Source of the DNA: Catellatospora tritici
GTDB lineage: Bacteria > Actinomycetota > Actinomycetes > Mycobacteriales > Micromonosporaceae
Assembly: GCF_019083965.1 (NCBI RefSeq)
Contig: NZ_JAHRCY010000006.1
Location: forward strand, 248,001 to 312,000
DNA: 64,000 nt
Direction: 5' to 3'
Shown here: positions 1 through 6,879 of the stretch, piece after piece
How the letters are laid out: every line of letters starts with the position of its first letter
Position numbering within the stretch: position 1 is the stretch's first letter
The notes under the pieces: generated by a model
What the model was told of the DNA's origin: nothing
What the model saw: only the letters and a program-made list of their open reading frames with translations
Database searches by the model: none
Position numbers and translations under genes: made by a program

Positions 1-71
1 CACGCCGCATGGTCGACCGCCGCCGTGTCCTCACCGCAGCGGTCGCAGTACGTCACCGTCGTCTCGGTCAT
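1..71 (-). CDS. bsaP: Biotin synthase auxiliary protein BsaP, N-terminal part (cut by window edge)
   Basis: Only the first 23 codons and two bases are present; the gene runs off the left edge. Translation from the ATG ending at 71 reads MTETTVTYCDRCGE and later DHAA, with the next codon beginning TG, compatible with Cys. The YCxxCG...DHxxC start is what I recognise from small cysteine-rich BsaP proteins (Rv1590 type), encoded directly after bioB in many actinobacteria. These are reported to support the iron-sulfur chemistry of biotin synthase. The start lies 16 nt after the bioB stop on the same strand with a GGAG ribosome site between them, so the two are surely cotranscribed. The second cysteine pair expected in the C-terminal half is outside the window, so the call rests on the start motif and the position. 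Confidence 0.75.
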   Translation of the reverse strand, partial: MTETTVTYCDRCGEDTAAVDHAA

Positions 72-87
72 GGCCACTCCGATGCGG

Positions 88-1095
88 CTACAGCGTCGCC
101 GACAGGGCCTTGACCGGCATCTTCAGCTCGGTCAGCAGGTCCAGGTCGGCGGTCGCCGGTCGGCCCAGCGTGGTCAGGTAGTTGCCCACGATCACCGCGT
201 TGATGCCGCCGAGCAGGCCGTCACGCGTGCCCAGGTCACCGAGGGTGATCTCGCGGCCGCCCGCGTACCGCAGGATGGTGCGCGGCAGCGCGAGCCGGAA
301 CGCCGCGATCGCCCGCAGCGCGTCCTTGGGGTCCATCACCGGCTGGTCGCCCAGCGGGGTGCCCGGCCGCGGGTTCAGGAAGTTCAGCGGCACCTCGTCC
401 GGCTCCAGCTCGGCCAGCTGCGCGGCGAACTCGGCGCGCTGCTCCAGCGTCTCGCCCAGGCCGATGATGCCGCCGCAGCAGACCTCCATGCCGGAGTCGC
501 GCACCATCTTCAGGGTGCCCCAGCGCTCCTCCCAGGAGTGCGTGGTGACCACGTTCGGGAAGTACGACCGGCAGGTCTCCAGGTTGTGGTTGTACCGGTG
601 CACGCCCATGTCGACCAGCTCGTCGACCTGCTCCTGGGACAGCATGCCCAGGCTCGCGGCCACGTTGATGTCCACGGCCGCCTTGATCGCGGCGACCCCG
701 TCGCGCATCTGCTTCATCAGCTTCGCGTCCGGACCGCGCACGGCGGCGACGATGCAGAACTCGCTGGCCCCGGTGGCCGCGGTCTGCCGGGCCGCCTCGA
801 CCAGCGACGGGATGTCCAGCCACACCGAGCGCACCGGTGAGGAGAACAGGCCCGACTGGGAGCAGAAGTGGCAGTCCTCGGGGCAGCCGCCGGTCTTCAG
901 CGACACGATCCCCTCGACCTCGACCTCGGGGCCGCACCAGCGCATGCGCACTTCGTGGGCGAGCTGCAGGGCGGCCGGGATGTCCGCGTCGGGCAGCTGG
1001 AGGACGGCGAGGATGTCCGCCTCCTCCAATCCGAGCCCCTGTTCGAGGACACGGGTGCGAGCACGGTCGAGCACGGATGAAGAGCTGGTGGACAT
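88..1095 (-). CDS. bioB: Biotin synthase (radical SAM)
   Basis: 335 aa, normal length for BioB. It inserts sulfur into dethiobiotin, the last step of biotin synthesis, using a radical-SAM [4Fe-4S] cluster and a sacrificial Fe-S cluster. The radical-SAM cysteines are visible as C71-x3-C75-x2-C78 in [13 protein letters not shown]. Typical BioB blocks follow, including [11 protein letters not shown], a YNHNLET stretch, the GGIIGLGET glycine-rich segment and [10 protein letters not shown]. The ATG at 1095 lies 70 nt from the divergent bioF start, so the gap must hold both promoters. A bsaP-like gene follows directly, so bioB-bsaP form one transcription unit. bioA is not in the window. Confidence 0.97.
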   Translation of the reverse strand: MSTSSSSVLDRARTRVLEQGLGLEEADILAVLQLPDADIPAALQLAHEVRMRWCGPEVEVEGIVSLKTGGCPEDCHFCSQSGLFSSPVRSVWLDIPSLVEAARQTAATGASEFCIVAAVRGPDAKLMKQMRDGVAAIKAAVDINVAASLGMLSQEQVDELVDMGVHRYNHNLETCRSYFPNVVTTHSWEERWGTLKMVRDSGMEVCCGGIIGLGETLEQRAEFAAQLAELEPDEVPLNFLNPRPGTPLGDQPVMDPKDALRAIAAFRLALPRTILRYAGGREITLGDLGTRDGLLGGINAVIVGNYLTTLGRPATADLDLLTELKMPVKALSATL

Positions 1096-1165
1096 GGGCG
1101 TACCCTACCAACGCGGCCAGGGCGGGTCTGCCGAAGGCCGAGCGATACGTGGATGAGTTGGGTTG

Positions 1166-2302
1166 ATGGGCGACTGGCTGAGCACTCTGCGTCGTAAGGC
1201 GGAGCTGCGCGAACGCGCCGGACTGCGGCGTGAGTTGCGCCCGCGTGACGGCGGCGACACGATGACCGACCTCGCGGGCAACGACTACCTGGGCCTGTCC
1301 CGGCATCCCGAGGTGCTGGCCGCGGCCGCCCAGGCCCTGACCGAGTACGGCCTCGGCGCCACCGGTTCCCGCCTGGTCCGCGGCAGCACCGACGCGCACA
1401 CGGCGCTGGAAGACGCGCTCGCCCACCGGCTCGGCACCGACCACGCTTTGGTCTACTCCAGCGGCTACCTGGCCAACCTCGGTGTGGTCCGGGCCCTGTC
1501 CCAGCCGCGTACGCTGCTGGTCTGCGACGCCCACTGCCACGCGTCCCTGATCGACGGCTGCCGCCTGGCCGGTGTCGAGACGGTCGTCTTCGACCACGCC
1601 GCCCCCGCCGCCGCCGCCGCGGTGCTCGCCGCCCACCCGGGCCGCCCCGCCGTGGTCCTCACCGAATCCGTCTTCTCCGTCGACGGCGACCTGGCCCCGT
1701 TACCCGAACTGCACGCCGTCGCCCGCGCCCACAACGCACTCCTGCTGGTCGACGACGCGCACGGCCTCGGCGTGATCGGACCGTCCGGCGCCGGTGGCGT
1801 GGTCGCCGCCGGGATCGCGGGCGAGCCCGACGTCGTCGTCACCGCCACCCTGTCCAAGGCGCTGGGCGGCGCGGGCGGCGTGGTCGCGGGTCCGCAGGCG
1901 CTGATCCGGCACCTGATCGACACCGGCCGTACCTTCATCTTCGACACCGCCCTGCCCCCCGCCGTGACCGCCGGTGTCGCCGCCGCGCTGGCGCTATCCG
2001 CCACCCGCGACGACCTGCGGGCTACGCTGCACGAGCGCGCGCGGCAGATCCGCGACACGCTGCGCGCGTCCGGCCTGGCGGTCACCGACCCGGCCGGCGG
2101 CGTCGTGTCGGTGCGTGCCGACTCAGCCGAGCAGGCCTGGGCCTGGGCTCTGGCCTGCCGGGACAAGGGCGTGGCGGTCGGCTGCTTCCGCCCGCCGTCC
2201 ACCCCGGACCAGGGGTCACGGCTTCGCCTGACCGTCAACGCCGGCGTCCCGGCCGAGCAGTTCGCGCGGGCTTTGGAGATCATCGTGGAGGTACGGCCGT
2301 GA
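1166..2302 (+). CDS. bioF: 8-amino-7-oxononanoate synthase
   Basis: 378 aa. A PLP enzyme of the alpha-oxoamine synthase family that condenses pimeloyl-thioester with alanine, the first committed step of the biotin ring pathway. Visible motifs are LAGNDYLGLSRHPEV near the N-terminus, GTGSR-like GATGSRLVRGS, DDAHGLGVIG, and the PLP lysine in TATLSKALGG (about residue 231). A TTG three bases upstream (1163) is directly adjacent to the ATG at 1166; the ATG is preferred. The gene diverges from bioB and overlaps bioD by four bases (GTGA), so bioF-bioD are translationally coupled. The family includes 2-amino-3-ketobutyrate CoA ligase, but the neighbours settle the call. Confidence 0.95.
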   Translation: MGDWLSTLRRKAELRERAGLRRELRPRDGGDTMTDLAGNDYLGLSRHPEVLAAAAQALTEYGLGATGSRLVRGSTDAHTALEDALAHRLGTDHALVYSSGYLANLGVVRALSQPRTLLVCDAHCHASLIDGCRLAGVETVVFDHAAPAAAAAVLAAHPGRPAVVLTESVFSVDGDLAPLPELHAVARAHNALLLVDDAHGLGVIGPSGAGGVVAAGIAGEPDVVVTATLSKALGGAGGVVAGPQALIRHLIDTGRTFIFDTALPPAVTAGVAAALALSATRDDLRATLHERARQIRDTLRASGLAVTDPAGGVVSVRADSAEQAWAWALACRDKGVAVGCFRPPSTPDQGSRLRLTVNAGVPAEQFARALEIIVEVRP

Positions 2303-3036
2303 GCACGGCGCTACGGGGAATCGTGCTGGTCACCGGCACCGACACCGGGGTCGGCAAGACCATCGTCACCGCGGCGGTGGCCGCCGCCGCGAGCGCGGCC
2401 GGGCTGCGCGTCGGCGTGGTCAAACCGGCGCAGACCGGTGTGGACCCGGCCTACGGCGAGGTCTCCGACATGGAGATCGTGAGTCGCCTCGCCGCCCCGG
2501 CGACGGTCGTCACGCTGCACGAGTTCCCCGACCCGCTCGCGCCGACGGCCGCCGCCCGCGTCGCACAGCTCGATCCGCCGGACATGTTCGAAGTCATCGA
2601 CCGGGTCAAGACCGTCGCCGCCGAACACGACCTGACCCTGGTCGAGGGCGCGGGCGGGCTGCTGGTGCCGATGGGCGCGCACCCCGGCGGCTCCCAGTGG
2701 ACGCTGGCCGATCTGGCCGTGGCGCTGTCGGCGCCCGCGATCCTGGTGGCTCGGGCCGGGCTGGGCACGCTCAACCACACCGCGCTGACCCTGGAGGCGA
2801 TGGCCCGCCGCAGCATTCGGGCGTACCCGGTGCTCGGCGCCTGGCCCGGCCGCCCCGAACTGGTCCACTACACCAACCTGGCCGATCTGCCCGACGACCT
2901 GTACGGCCTGCTCCCCGACGGCGCGGGCGCCATCGACCCCGGCGTCTTCCGCCGCAGCGCCCCCGAGTGGCTCCACCCCACCCTCCACGGCACCTGCGAC
3001 GACCCCCGCCTCCTCGCCGAACCCGACGAAGACTGA
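2299..3036 (+). CDS. bioD: Dethiobiotin synthetase
   Basis: 245 aa starting at GTG inside the bioF stop. It closes the ureido ring of dethiobiotin from 7,8-diaminononanoate, CO2 and ATP. The P-loop GTDTGVGKT spans residues 13-21, the active-site lysine block VKPAQTG follows at about 41-47, and VEGAGGLLVP is the second metal/substrate loop. The C-terminal 40 residues are rich in Pro, Arg and acidic residues, as in many actinobacterial BioD. It is the last gene of the bioFD unit; the 3' region holds repeat elements that probably terminate both this operon and the convergent P450 gene. Confidence 0.95.
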   Translation: MSTALRGIVLVTGTDTGVGKTIVTAAVAAAASAAGLRVGVVKPAQTGVDPAYGEVSDMEIVSRLAAPATVVTLHEFPDPLAPTAAARVAQLDPPDMFEVIDRVKTVAAEHDLTLVEGAGGLLVPMGAHPGGSQWTLADLAVALSAPAILVARAGLGTLNHTALTLEAMARRSIRAYPVLGAWPGRPELVHYTNLADLPDDLYGLLPDGAGAIDPGVFRRSAPEWLHPTLHGTCDDPRLLAEPDED

Positions 3037-3040
3037 CGCT

Positions 3041-3100
3041 GGGGTAAGGAAGGGCCCCTTCTTATCGCTTTCCGAGGTAGAAGGGCCCCTTCTTAACCCC
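3041..3100. repeat. GGGCCC-type intergenic palindrome, copy 1
   Basis: Two inverted modules, each AAGGAAGGGCCCCTTCTT-like, joined by TATCGCTTTCCGAGGTAG and bounded by GGGG / CCCC. It starts four bases after the bioD stop. Its left module and linker are nearly identical to the copy at 45513-45568. Confidence 0.85.
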
Positions 3101-3148
3101 ACGGAACCTGTGATCCCACGGAACTCGCGATCGTGGGAGCCCACTCCC

Positions 3149-3211
3149 GGGTGGTCGCACCCTGCTCGTGGGTGGTCGCGCCCCGCTTCTGGGTGGTCGT
3201 GCTCCGCTGGG
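3149..3211. repeat. 21-nt tandem repeat, three copies
   Basis: Three consecutive 21-nt units each start GGGTGGTCG and continue with a CRCCCYGCT-like segment (3149-3169, 3170-3190, 3191-3211), with a few substitutions. No coding role is evident. Confidence 0.75.
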
Positions 3212-3251
3212 CGGCCGCGACGGCGCGGCCGGTCAGCGGGTGCTGGTCGGG

Positions 3252-3316
3252 TCGTGCAGTTTCGGGGAAACTGCACGAATTCCGACCATGATTCCTGCAC
3301 TTTCGCCGAAACTGCA
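3252..3316. repeat. TGCAGTTTC-type double hairpin, copy 1
   Basis: The first palindrome is TGCAGTTTCGGGGAAACTGCA. A 24-nt spacer containing GACCATGATTC follows, then the second arm TGCACTTTCGCCGAAACTGCA. Same architecture as the copies at 17291, 34238 and 54404. Confidence 0.85.
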
Positions 3317-3398
3317 GCTTCGCCGACGGCCCACCAGGGCGAGGCCGCAGCAGGGCTGTCGGCGTCGCCGACCGCAGCCCCGACGCCGCGATGCGGAC

Positions 3399-3457
3399 GG
3401 GGTTAAGAAGGGGCCCTCCCTATACGTGAAGCGATAAGAAGGGGCCCTTCCTCACCT
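3399..3457. repeat. GGGCCC-type intergenic palindrome, copy 2
   Basis: GGGGTTAAGAAGGGGCCC followed by TATACGTGAAGCGAT and a second AAGAAGGGGCCCTTCC module. It overlaps the last bases of the P450 gene and lies in inverse orientation to copy 1. Confidence 0.8.
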
Positions 3458-4696
3458 CAACGCGGGGTGGTGGATGGTGAAGGTGTCGGGCATGCGGAAG
3501 CTGAGGTTGTCGGGGCACCAGGGGGCGCGCAGGACTTCGGCTCGGCGGAGCAGCGGGGCTGTCTCGGCGACCACTACGGCGGCTTCCATGCGGGACAGTT
3601 GGGCGCCGACGCAGCGGTGGGCGCCCGCGCCGAAGGCCAGGTGGCGGCGGGAGCCGCGCTGGCCGGGGACGAAGTCGTGGGGGTGTTCGGCCACGTGACG
3701 GCCCGCGTGGGCCAGCCAGAGGACGATGCTGCGGCCGCGGGGGACGGGCAGGCCGTCGAGTTCGGTGTCGTGGGCGGTGACGCGGCGCCAGGTCGGGATG
3801 GGCGGTTCCAGCCGCAGGCCCTCCTCGACCACGTCGTCGATCGCGATCGTGCCCCGGGTCAGCCCGTCCAGCACCGCGTGTTCGCCGGTCAGCCGGTGCA
3901 GCAGCAGGGTGAGGAACTGCGAGGTGGTCTCCTGCCCGGCGACCAGCAGGAAGAACAGCGCCCCGACCGGGGTGTCGCGGTGCAGGCCGTTGGCGGCGGT
4001 GTATTCGCGCAGCTCGCCGACCATGCCTCCGGCGGTGGCGGCGAAGTCGCGCAGCATCGCGTGGAAGCGGCCGACCGTGTCGGCGAGGGCGAGCTGGCGG
4101 GCGGCGTCGAGCGGGGCCCAGAAGAGTTCGAGGGCGGCCCGGGAGAACTGCTTGACCACGGCCGCGTCGGCGGCGGGCAGGTCGACCAGGCGGGCCAGCA
4201 CCAGTAGCGGCAGGTCGGCGGCGAGGTCGGCGTACAGGTCGACCGGTTCGCCGGTGCGCAGCCGCGCGGCCAGGGCGGCGACGCGGCGGCGGACCAGGCC
4301 GGTGAGCCACGGCTGCTGCTCGGCGACGCGGGCGGGGTGCAGCGCCCTGGTGGTGATCTCGCGGATGGCCGGGTGGGTGGCGCCGCCGTTGTTGGCCAGG
4401 GTCGGCGGCAGCCGGAAGCCGTACGACGTCAGCACGCGCATCGCGCTCACCGGCATCGGCGTGATCGCGTCGAGCGCGTTGTCGGGGCGGAACGTGTCGG
4501 GGTCGGCCAGCACCCATTTGATCACTTCGGGCCGGGTCACCACCACGTGGCGTACGCCGACGTGGTCCTTCACCTCGACGGTGGCGTCACCCGCCCCGTG
4601 TAGAGGCTGGTCCCAGGTCCGGAACAGCACCCGATCACGGTACAAGGCGGCACCGCGCCGACCTTGGGGGAGGTCGCGCCGGGTGCGGCTGCCCAC
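3452..4696 (-). CDS. Cytochrome P450
   Basis: 414 aa, the usual size of soluble bacterial P450s. The I-helix oxygen-activation motif reads LLVAGQETTSQ, the K-helix ExxR is EEGLR, followed by PPIPTWRR, and the heme loop is AFGAGAHRCVGAQL with the proximal cysteine at C362. No ferredoxin or ferredoxin reductase gene is adjacent, so electrons must come from elsewhere. The N-terminus chosen is a GTG at 4696, with no upstream ATG in frame; the first 10-15 residues (basic, MGSRTRRDLPQ) are uncertain. The substrate cannot be told. The gene converges on bioD and is divergent from the small secreted protein at 4811, with a LacI-like palindrome in the gap. Confidence 0.93.
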   Translation of the reverse strand: MGSRTRRDLPQGRRGAALYRDRVLFRTWDQPLHGAGDATVEVKDHVGVRHVVVTRPEVIKWVLADPDTFRPDNALDAITPMPVSAMRVLTSYGFRLPPTLANNGGATHPAIREITTRALHPARVAEQQPWLTGLVRRRVAALAARLRTGEPVDLYADLAADLPLLVLARLVDLPAADAAVVKQFSRAALELFWAPLDAARQLALADTVGRFHAMLRDFAATAGGMVGELREYTAANGLHRDTPVGALFFLLVAGQETTSQFLTLLLHRLTGEHAVLDGLTRGTIAIDDVVEEGLRLEPPIPTWRRVTAHDTELDGLPVPRGRSIVLWLAHAGRHVAEHPHDFVPGQRGSRRHLAFGAGAHRCVGAQLSRMEAAVVVAETAPLLRRAEVLRAPWCPDNLSFRMPDTFTIHHPALR

Positions 4697-4716
4697 ACCC
4701 GAACCCGATGCTGTCG

Positions 4717-4726
4717 AAACATTTAC
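4717..4726. promoter_or_regulatory. LacI-like palindrome AAACATTTAC upstream of secreted protein 1
   Basis: GAAACATTTACAT lies 85 nt before the ATG at 4811. The decamer differs by one base from AAACGTTTAC found upstream of the polysaccharide lyase (8615) and the hydroxyacid dehydrogenase (16203). The same motif recurs at 5225 before the paralogue. It could also act on the divergent P450 gene. Confidence 0.45.
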
Positions 4727-4810
4727 ATTGCGCTATGTGGGATGAGACTCATGATATTCGATATCTCTGTGCCGGAAGACGTCCGGCGCGAGTCTCACCG
4801 TGGAGGACCG

Positions 4811-5140
4811 ATGCGCACTTCTTCCGCCGTCGTCAGCGCCGGCCTGACCCTGGCCGCCATCGTCGCGGCGCTGGCCGTTCCCACCGCGGCCCACGCGACC
4901 AGCGCCGTGGGCTGCGAGTCCGGCTACAGCACCATCGAATGCGGGGTGGGCGGTGGCCCGTTCGACAGCGTGCAGTGGAGCCGGAACGGGACCTACATCC
5001 CGAGCTGGGACGGCAAGCTGAGCGTCACCACCGCGTGCACCAGCGGCCAGTGGTACACGTTCCAGGCCACGGTGACGGTCGGCGGCGTGGTCGAGACGCC
5101 GGCGTACAGCATCCTGTGCTGGCGGGGCGCCTGGCGCTGA
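4811..5140 (+). CDS. Small secreted protein, four-cysteine family, copy 1
   Basis: 109 aa, starting at an ATG with GGAGG five bases upstream; a longer frame upstream lacks such a site. Residues 1-29 form a classic signal peptide (MRTSS, then a hydrophobic stretch ending AAHA). The mature part of about 80 aa has four cysteines (VGCESGY, IECG, TAC and the C-terminal LCW), enough for two disulfides, and the motif NGTYIPSWD. The pattern of short beta strands resembles an Ig-like or small binding domain, but I do not recognise a named family. It is paralogous to the 109-aa protein at 5322 (same length, cysteines and N-G-x-YIPSWD block). Function unknown; presumably extracellular. Confidence 0.85.
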   Translation: MRTSSAVVSAGLTLAAIVAALAVPTAAHATSAVGCESGYSTIECGVGGGPFDSVQWSRNGTYIPSWDGKLSVTTACTSGQWYTFQATVTVGGVVETPAYSILCWRGAWR

Positions 5141-5224
5141 CGCCCCGTCGTCGCCGCCGGACGGATCGGAGCGGGGTCGCGTCGCCCGGCCGCGAGTTGA
5201 CACCCCCCGAACCGATGCCTGTGC

Positions 5225-5234
5225 AAACATTTAC
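5225..5234. promoter_or_regulatory. LacI-like palindrome AAACATTTAC upstream of secreted protein 2
   Basis: CAAACATTTACATAG, 88 nt before the second small secreted gene. The flanking context (CCGATGCCTGTG before it) matches the region at 4707-4716 upstream of the first copy, so promoter and gene were duplicated together. Confidence 0.45.
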
Positions 5235-5321
5235 ATAGAGACATGGAAATGGCGCTCGGAGCTGCTCGATACTGGGCGGGCCGGAGCCTTCCGGCATGAT
5301 CGAATCCACTGTGGAGGATAG

Positions 5322-5651
5322 ATGCGCACCTCTTCTGCCGTCCTCAGGGCGGGCGTGGCCCTGGCGGCCTTCGGCGCGGCACTGGTCGGCGCCGCACCCG
5401 CCCAGGCGGCGACTCACGTCGTCGGCTGCGAATCGGGCTACGGCAACATCGCCTGCGAGCTGTACGGCCCGCCCGCCGACAGCGTGCGCTGGAGCCTGAA
5501 CGGGGTCTACATCCCGAGCTGGGACAACAAGACCAGTGTCTCGACCGCCTGCACGATCGGGCAGCGCTACACGTTCAAGGCGACGGTGACCACCGGCAGC
5601 GTGGTCGAGTCGCCGGTCTACAACGCCGTGTGCCGCCGGATCCCCAGCTGA
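5322..5651 (+). CDS. Small secreted protein, four-cysteine family, copy 2
   Basis: 109 aa with ATG preceded by TGGAGGATAG. It has a signal peptide of about 29 aa ending APAQA, then a mature domain with VGCESGY, IACE, STAC and AVC cysteines and the NGVYIPSWD block. Identity with the protein at 4811 is visible throughout (MRTSSAV, GCESGY, YIPSWD, TFxATVT, GxVVExPxY). The second copy carries a more basic C-terminus (RRIPS). The two share duplicated upstream DNA including the AAACATTTAC element, so the pair is a tandem duplication. No enzyme motif is visible; a role in binding or as a secreted inhibitor is possible but unproven. Confidence 0.85.
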   Translation: MRTSSAVLRAGVALAAFGAALVGAAPAQAATHVVGCESGYGNIACELYGPPADSVRWSLNGVYIPSWDNKTSVSTACTIGQRYTFKATVTTGSVVESPVYNAVCRRIPS

Positions 5652-5663
5652 TCCACGCACTTC

Positions 5664-5696
5664 GAGCGCCGTTCCCCGGGCCGGGGGACGGCGCTC
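5664..5696. terminator. Bidirectional hairpin between convergent genes
   Basis: GAGCGCCGTTCCCCGG pairs with CCGGGGGACGGCGCTC (one G-T pair) around a single base. It sits between the stop of the second secreted protein and the stop of the convergent dehydrogenase. Confidence 0.75.
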
Positions 5697-5699
5697 GGC

Positions 5700-6746
5700 T
5701 CACTCCGGGCGCTGGGGCTCGATGACGGTGATGCCGGTGGGCGGGCGTTCGCCCATCGCGGCCAGCGCCGCCGGGACGCCCGACAGCGGGATGCGCGCGG
5801 TGACCAGCGAGTCGGGGCGGATCCGGTCGAGCACCAGCCGCAGCAGTTCCGGGTAGTCGTCGGGGGACAGGCCGTGGCTGCCGAGGATCTCCAGCTCGTG
5901 GCCGATGACGCGGCTCATCGGCAGGGCGGGGTCGCCGACCGCCGAGGGCAGCAGCCCGACCTGCACGTGGCGGCCGCGGCGGCGCAGGCTGAGGATCGCG
6001 GCGGTGGCGGTCACCGAACTGCCCAGCGCGTCCACGGTCAGGTGCGCACCGCCGCCGGTGAGCTCGCGGATCGCCTCGACCGGGTCGGACTCGGCGCTGT
6101 TCACCACGGCGACCGCGCCGTGCGAGCGGGCCAGCGCGAGCGCGCCGGGGGAGACGTCGACGGCGATGACGCGGGCGCCGTACGCGGTGGCGATCATGAT
6201 GGCGGACTGGCCGACGCCGCCGCAGCCGTACACGGCGACCCATTCCCCCGGGGCGACCCGGCCCTGCGCCGTCACCGCCCGGTACGCGGTGGCGAACCGG
6301 CAGCCCAGCGCCGCCGCGGCCGCGTACGACAGCTCCGGTGGCAGCGCCACCAGGTTCACGTCGGCGTGATGGATCACGGTGTACTGCGCGAACGAGCCCC
6401 AGTGGGTGAACCCGGGCTGGGTCTGCCGCTCGCACACCTGGTGGTCCCCGGCCCGGCAGGACGGGCACGACCCGCAGCCGCACACGAACGGCACGGTCAC
6501 CCGGTCACCGGGCTGCCAGCGCCGCACTCCGTCACCGACGGCGTGCACCACCCCGGCCAGTTCGTGGCCGGGCACGTGCGGGAAGGTCGCGATGTCGGGG
6601 TCGTGGCCCACCCAGCCGTGCCAGTCGCTGCGGCACAGCCCGGTCGCCTCGACCCGGATCACCGCCCCGGCGGGCGGGGCGACCGGGTCGGGCACCTCGC
6701 GCACCTGCGGCATCGCACCGAACCGGTCGTAGACCACCGCACGCAT
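5700..6746 (-). CDS. Zinc-dependent alcohol dehydrogenase (MDR family)
   Basis: 348 aa. Catalytic zinc ligands are C38 (GLCRSDWHGW) and H61-E62 (PGHELAG). The structural zinc site is C91-x2-C94-x2-C97-x7-C105 in the CGCGSCPSCRAGDHQVC stretch. The Rossmann motif is YGCGGVGQSA, followed by VIAVDVSPGAL, where the Asp suggests NAD preference. It is most like zinc alcohol dehydrogenases of the AdhP/Adh class; substrate unknown. It is downstream of and in line with the GH20 gene (gap 133 nt with a hairpin), so it may be read with it and process a sugar-derived alcohol or aldehyde, which is inference only. Confidence 0.9.
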   Translation of the reverse strand: MRAVVYDRFGAMPQVREVPDPVAPPAGAVIRVEATGLCRSDWHGWVGHDPDIATFPHVPGHELAGVVHAVGDGVRRWQPGDRVTVPFVCGCGSCPSCRAGDHQVCERQTQPGFTHWGSFAQYTVIHHADVNLVALPPELSYAAAAALGCRFATAYRAVTAQGRVAPGEWVAVYGCGGVGQSAIMIATAYGARVIAVDVSPGALALARSHGAVAVVNSAESDPVEAIRELTGGGAHLTVDALGSSVTATAAILSLRRRGRHVQVGLLPSAVGDPALPMSRVIGHELEILGSHGLSPDDYPELLRLVLDRIRPDSLVTARIPLSGVPAALAAMGERPPTGITVIEPQRPE

Positions 6747-6767
6747 ACAGCCATCCTCCCGCCGGGT

Positions 6768-6791
6768 GCGGTCGGCCTGGAGGCCGACCGC
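6768..6791 (-). terminator. Hairpin after the GH20 gene
   Basis: A perfect 11-bp inverted repeat GCGGTCGGCCT / AGGCCGACCGC with a GG loop, between the GH20 stop and the dehydrogenase start. It probably attenuates readthrough. Confidence 0.6.
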
Positions 6792-6879
6792 CGCGCCCGC
6801 GGTGCTGTCGGCGCACCGGGCGGGCGCGAAGTCGACCGCGCCGGGGCTCCGGGACGCGGTGGTCAGCAGGATATGTCGA

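Larger units (their letters stand above)
3037..3451. other. Repeat-filled gap between convergent bioD and P450 genes
   Basis: 415 bp with no credible gene. It holds two GGGCCC-type palindromic repeats at its ends, a 21-nt tandem repeat in three copies (3149-3211), and one TGCAGTTTC-type double hairpin (3252-3316). Short open frames through it have no recognisable product and overlap the repeats, so I do not call them. As both flanking genes end here, the region most likely serves for termination and accumulates dispersed repeats. Confidence 0.7.

Noticed and set aside
1096..1165. BirA or BioQ operator between bioB and bioF
   Set aside because: No convincing palindrome of a known biotin regulator can be seen in the 70 bp.
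3110..3437. Short plus-strand frames between bioD and P450
   Set aside because: They translate repeat DNA (21-nt tandem units and hairpins) and lack ribosome sites.
4664..4810. Upstream extension of the first small secreted protein
   Set aside because: It would precede a perfect signal peptide and a GGAGG site and overlap the P450 start.
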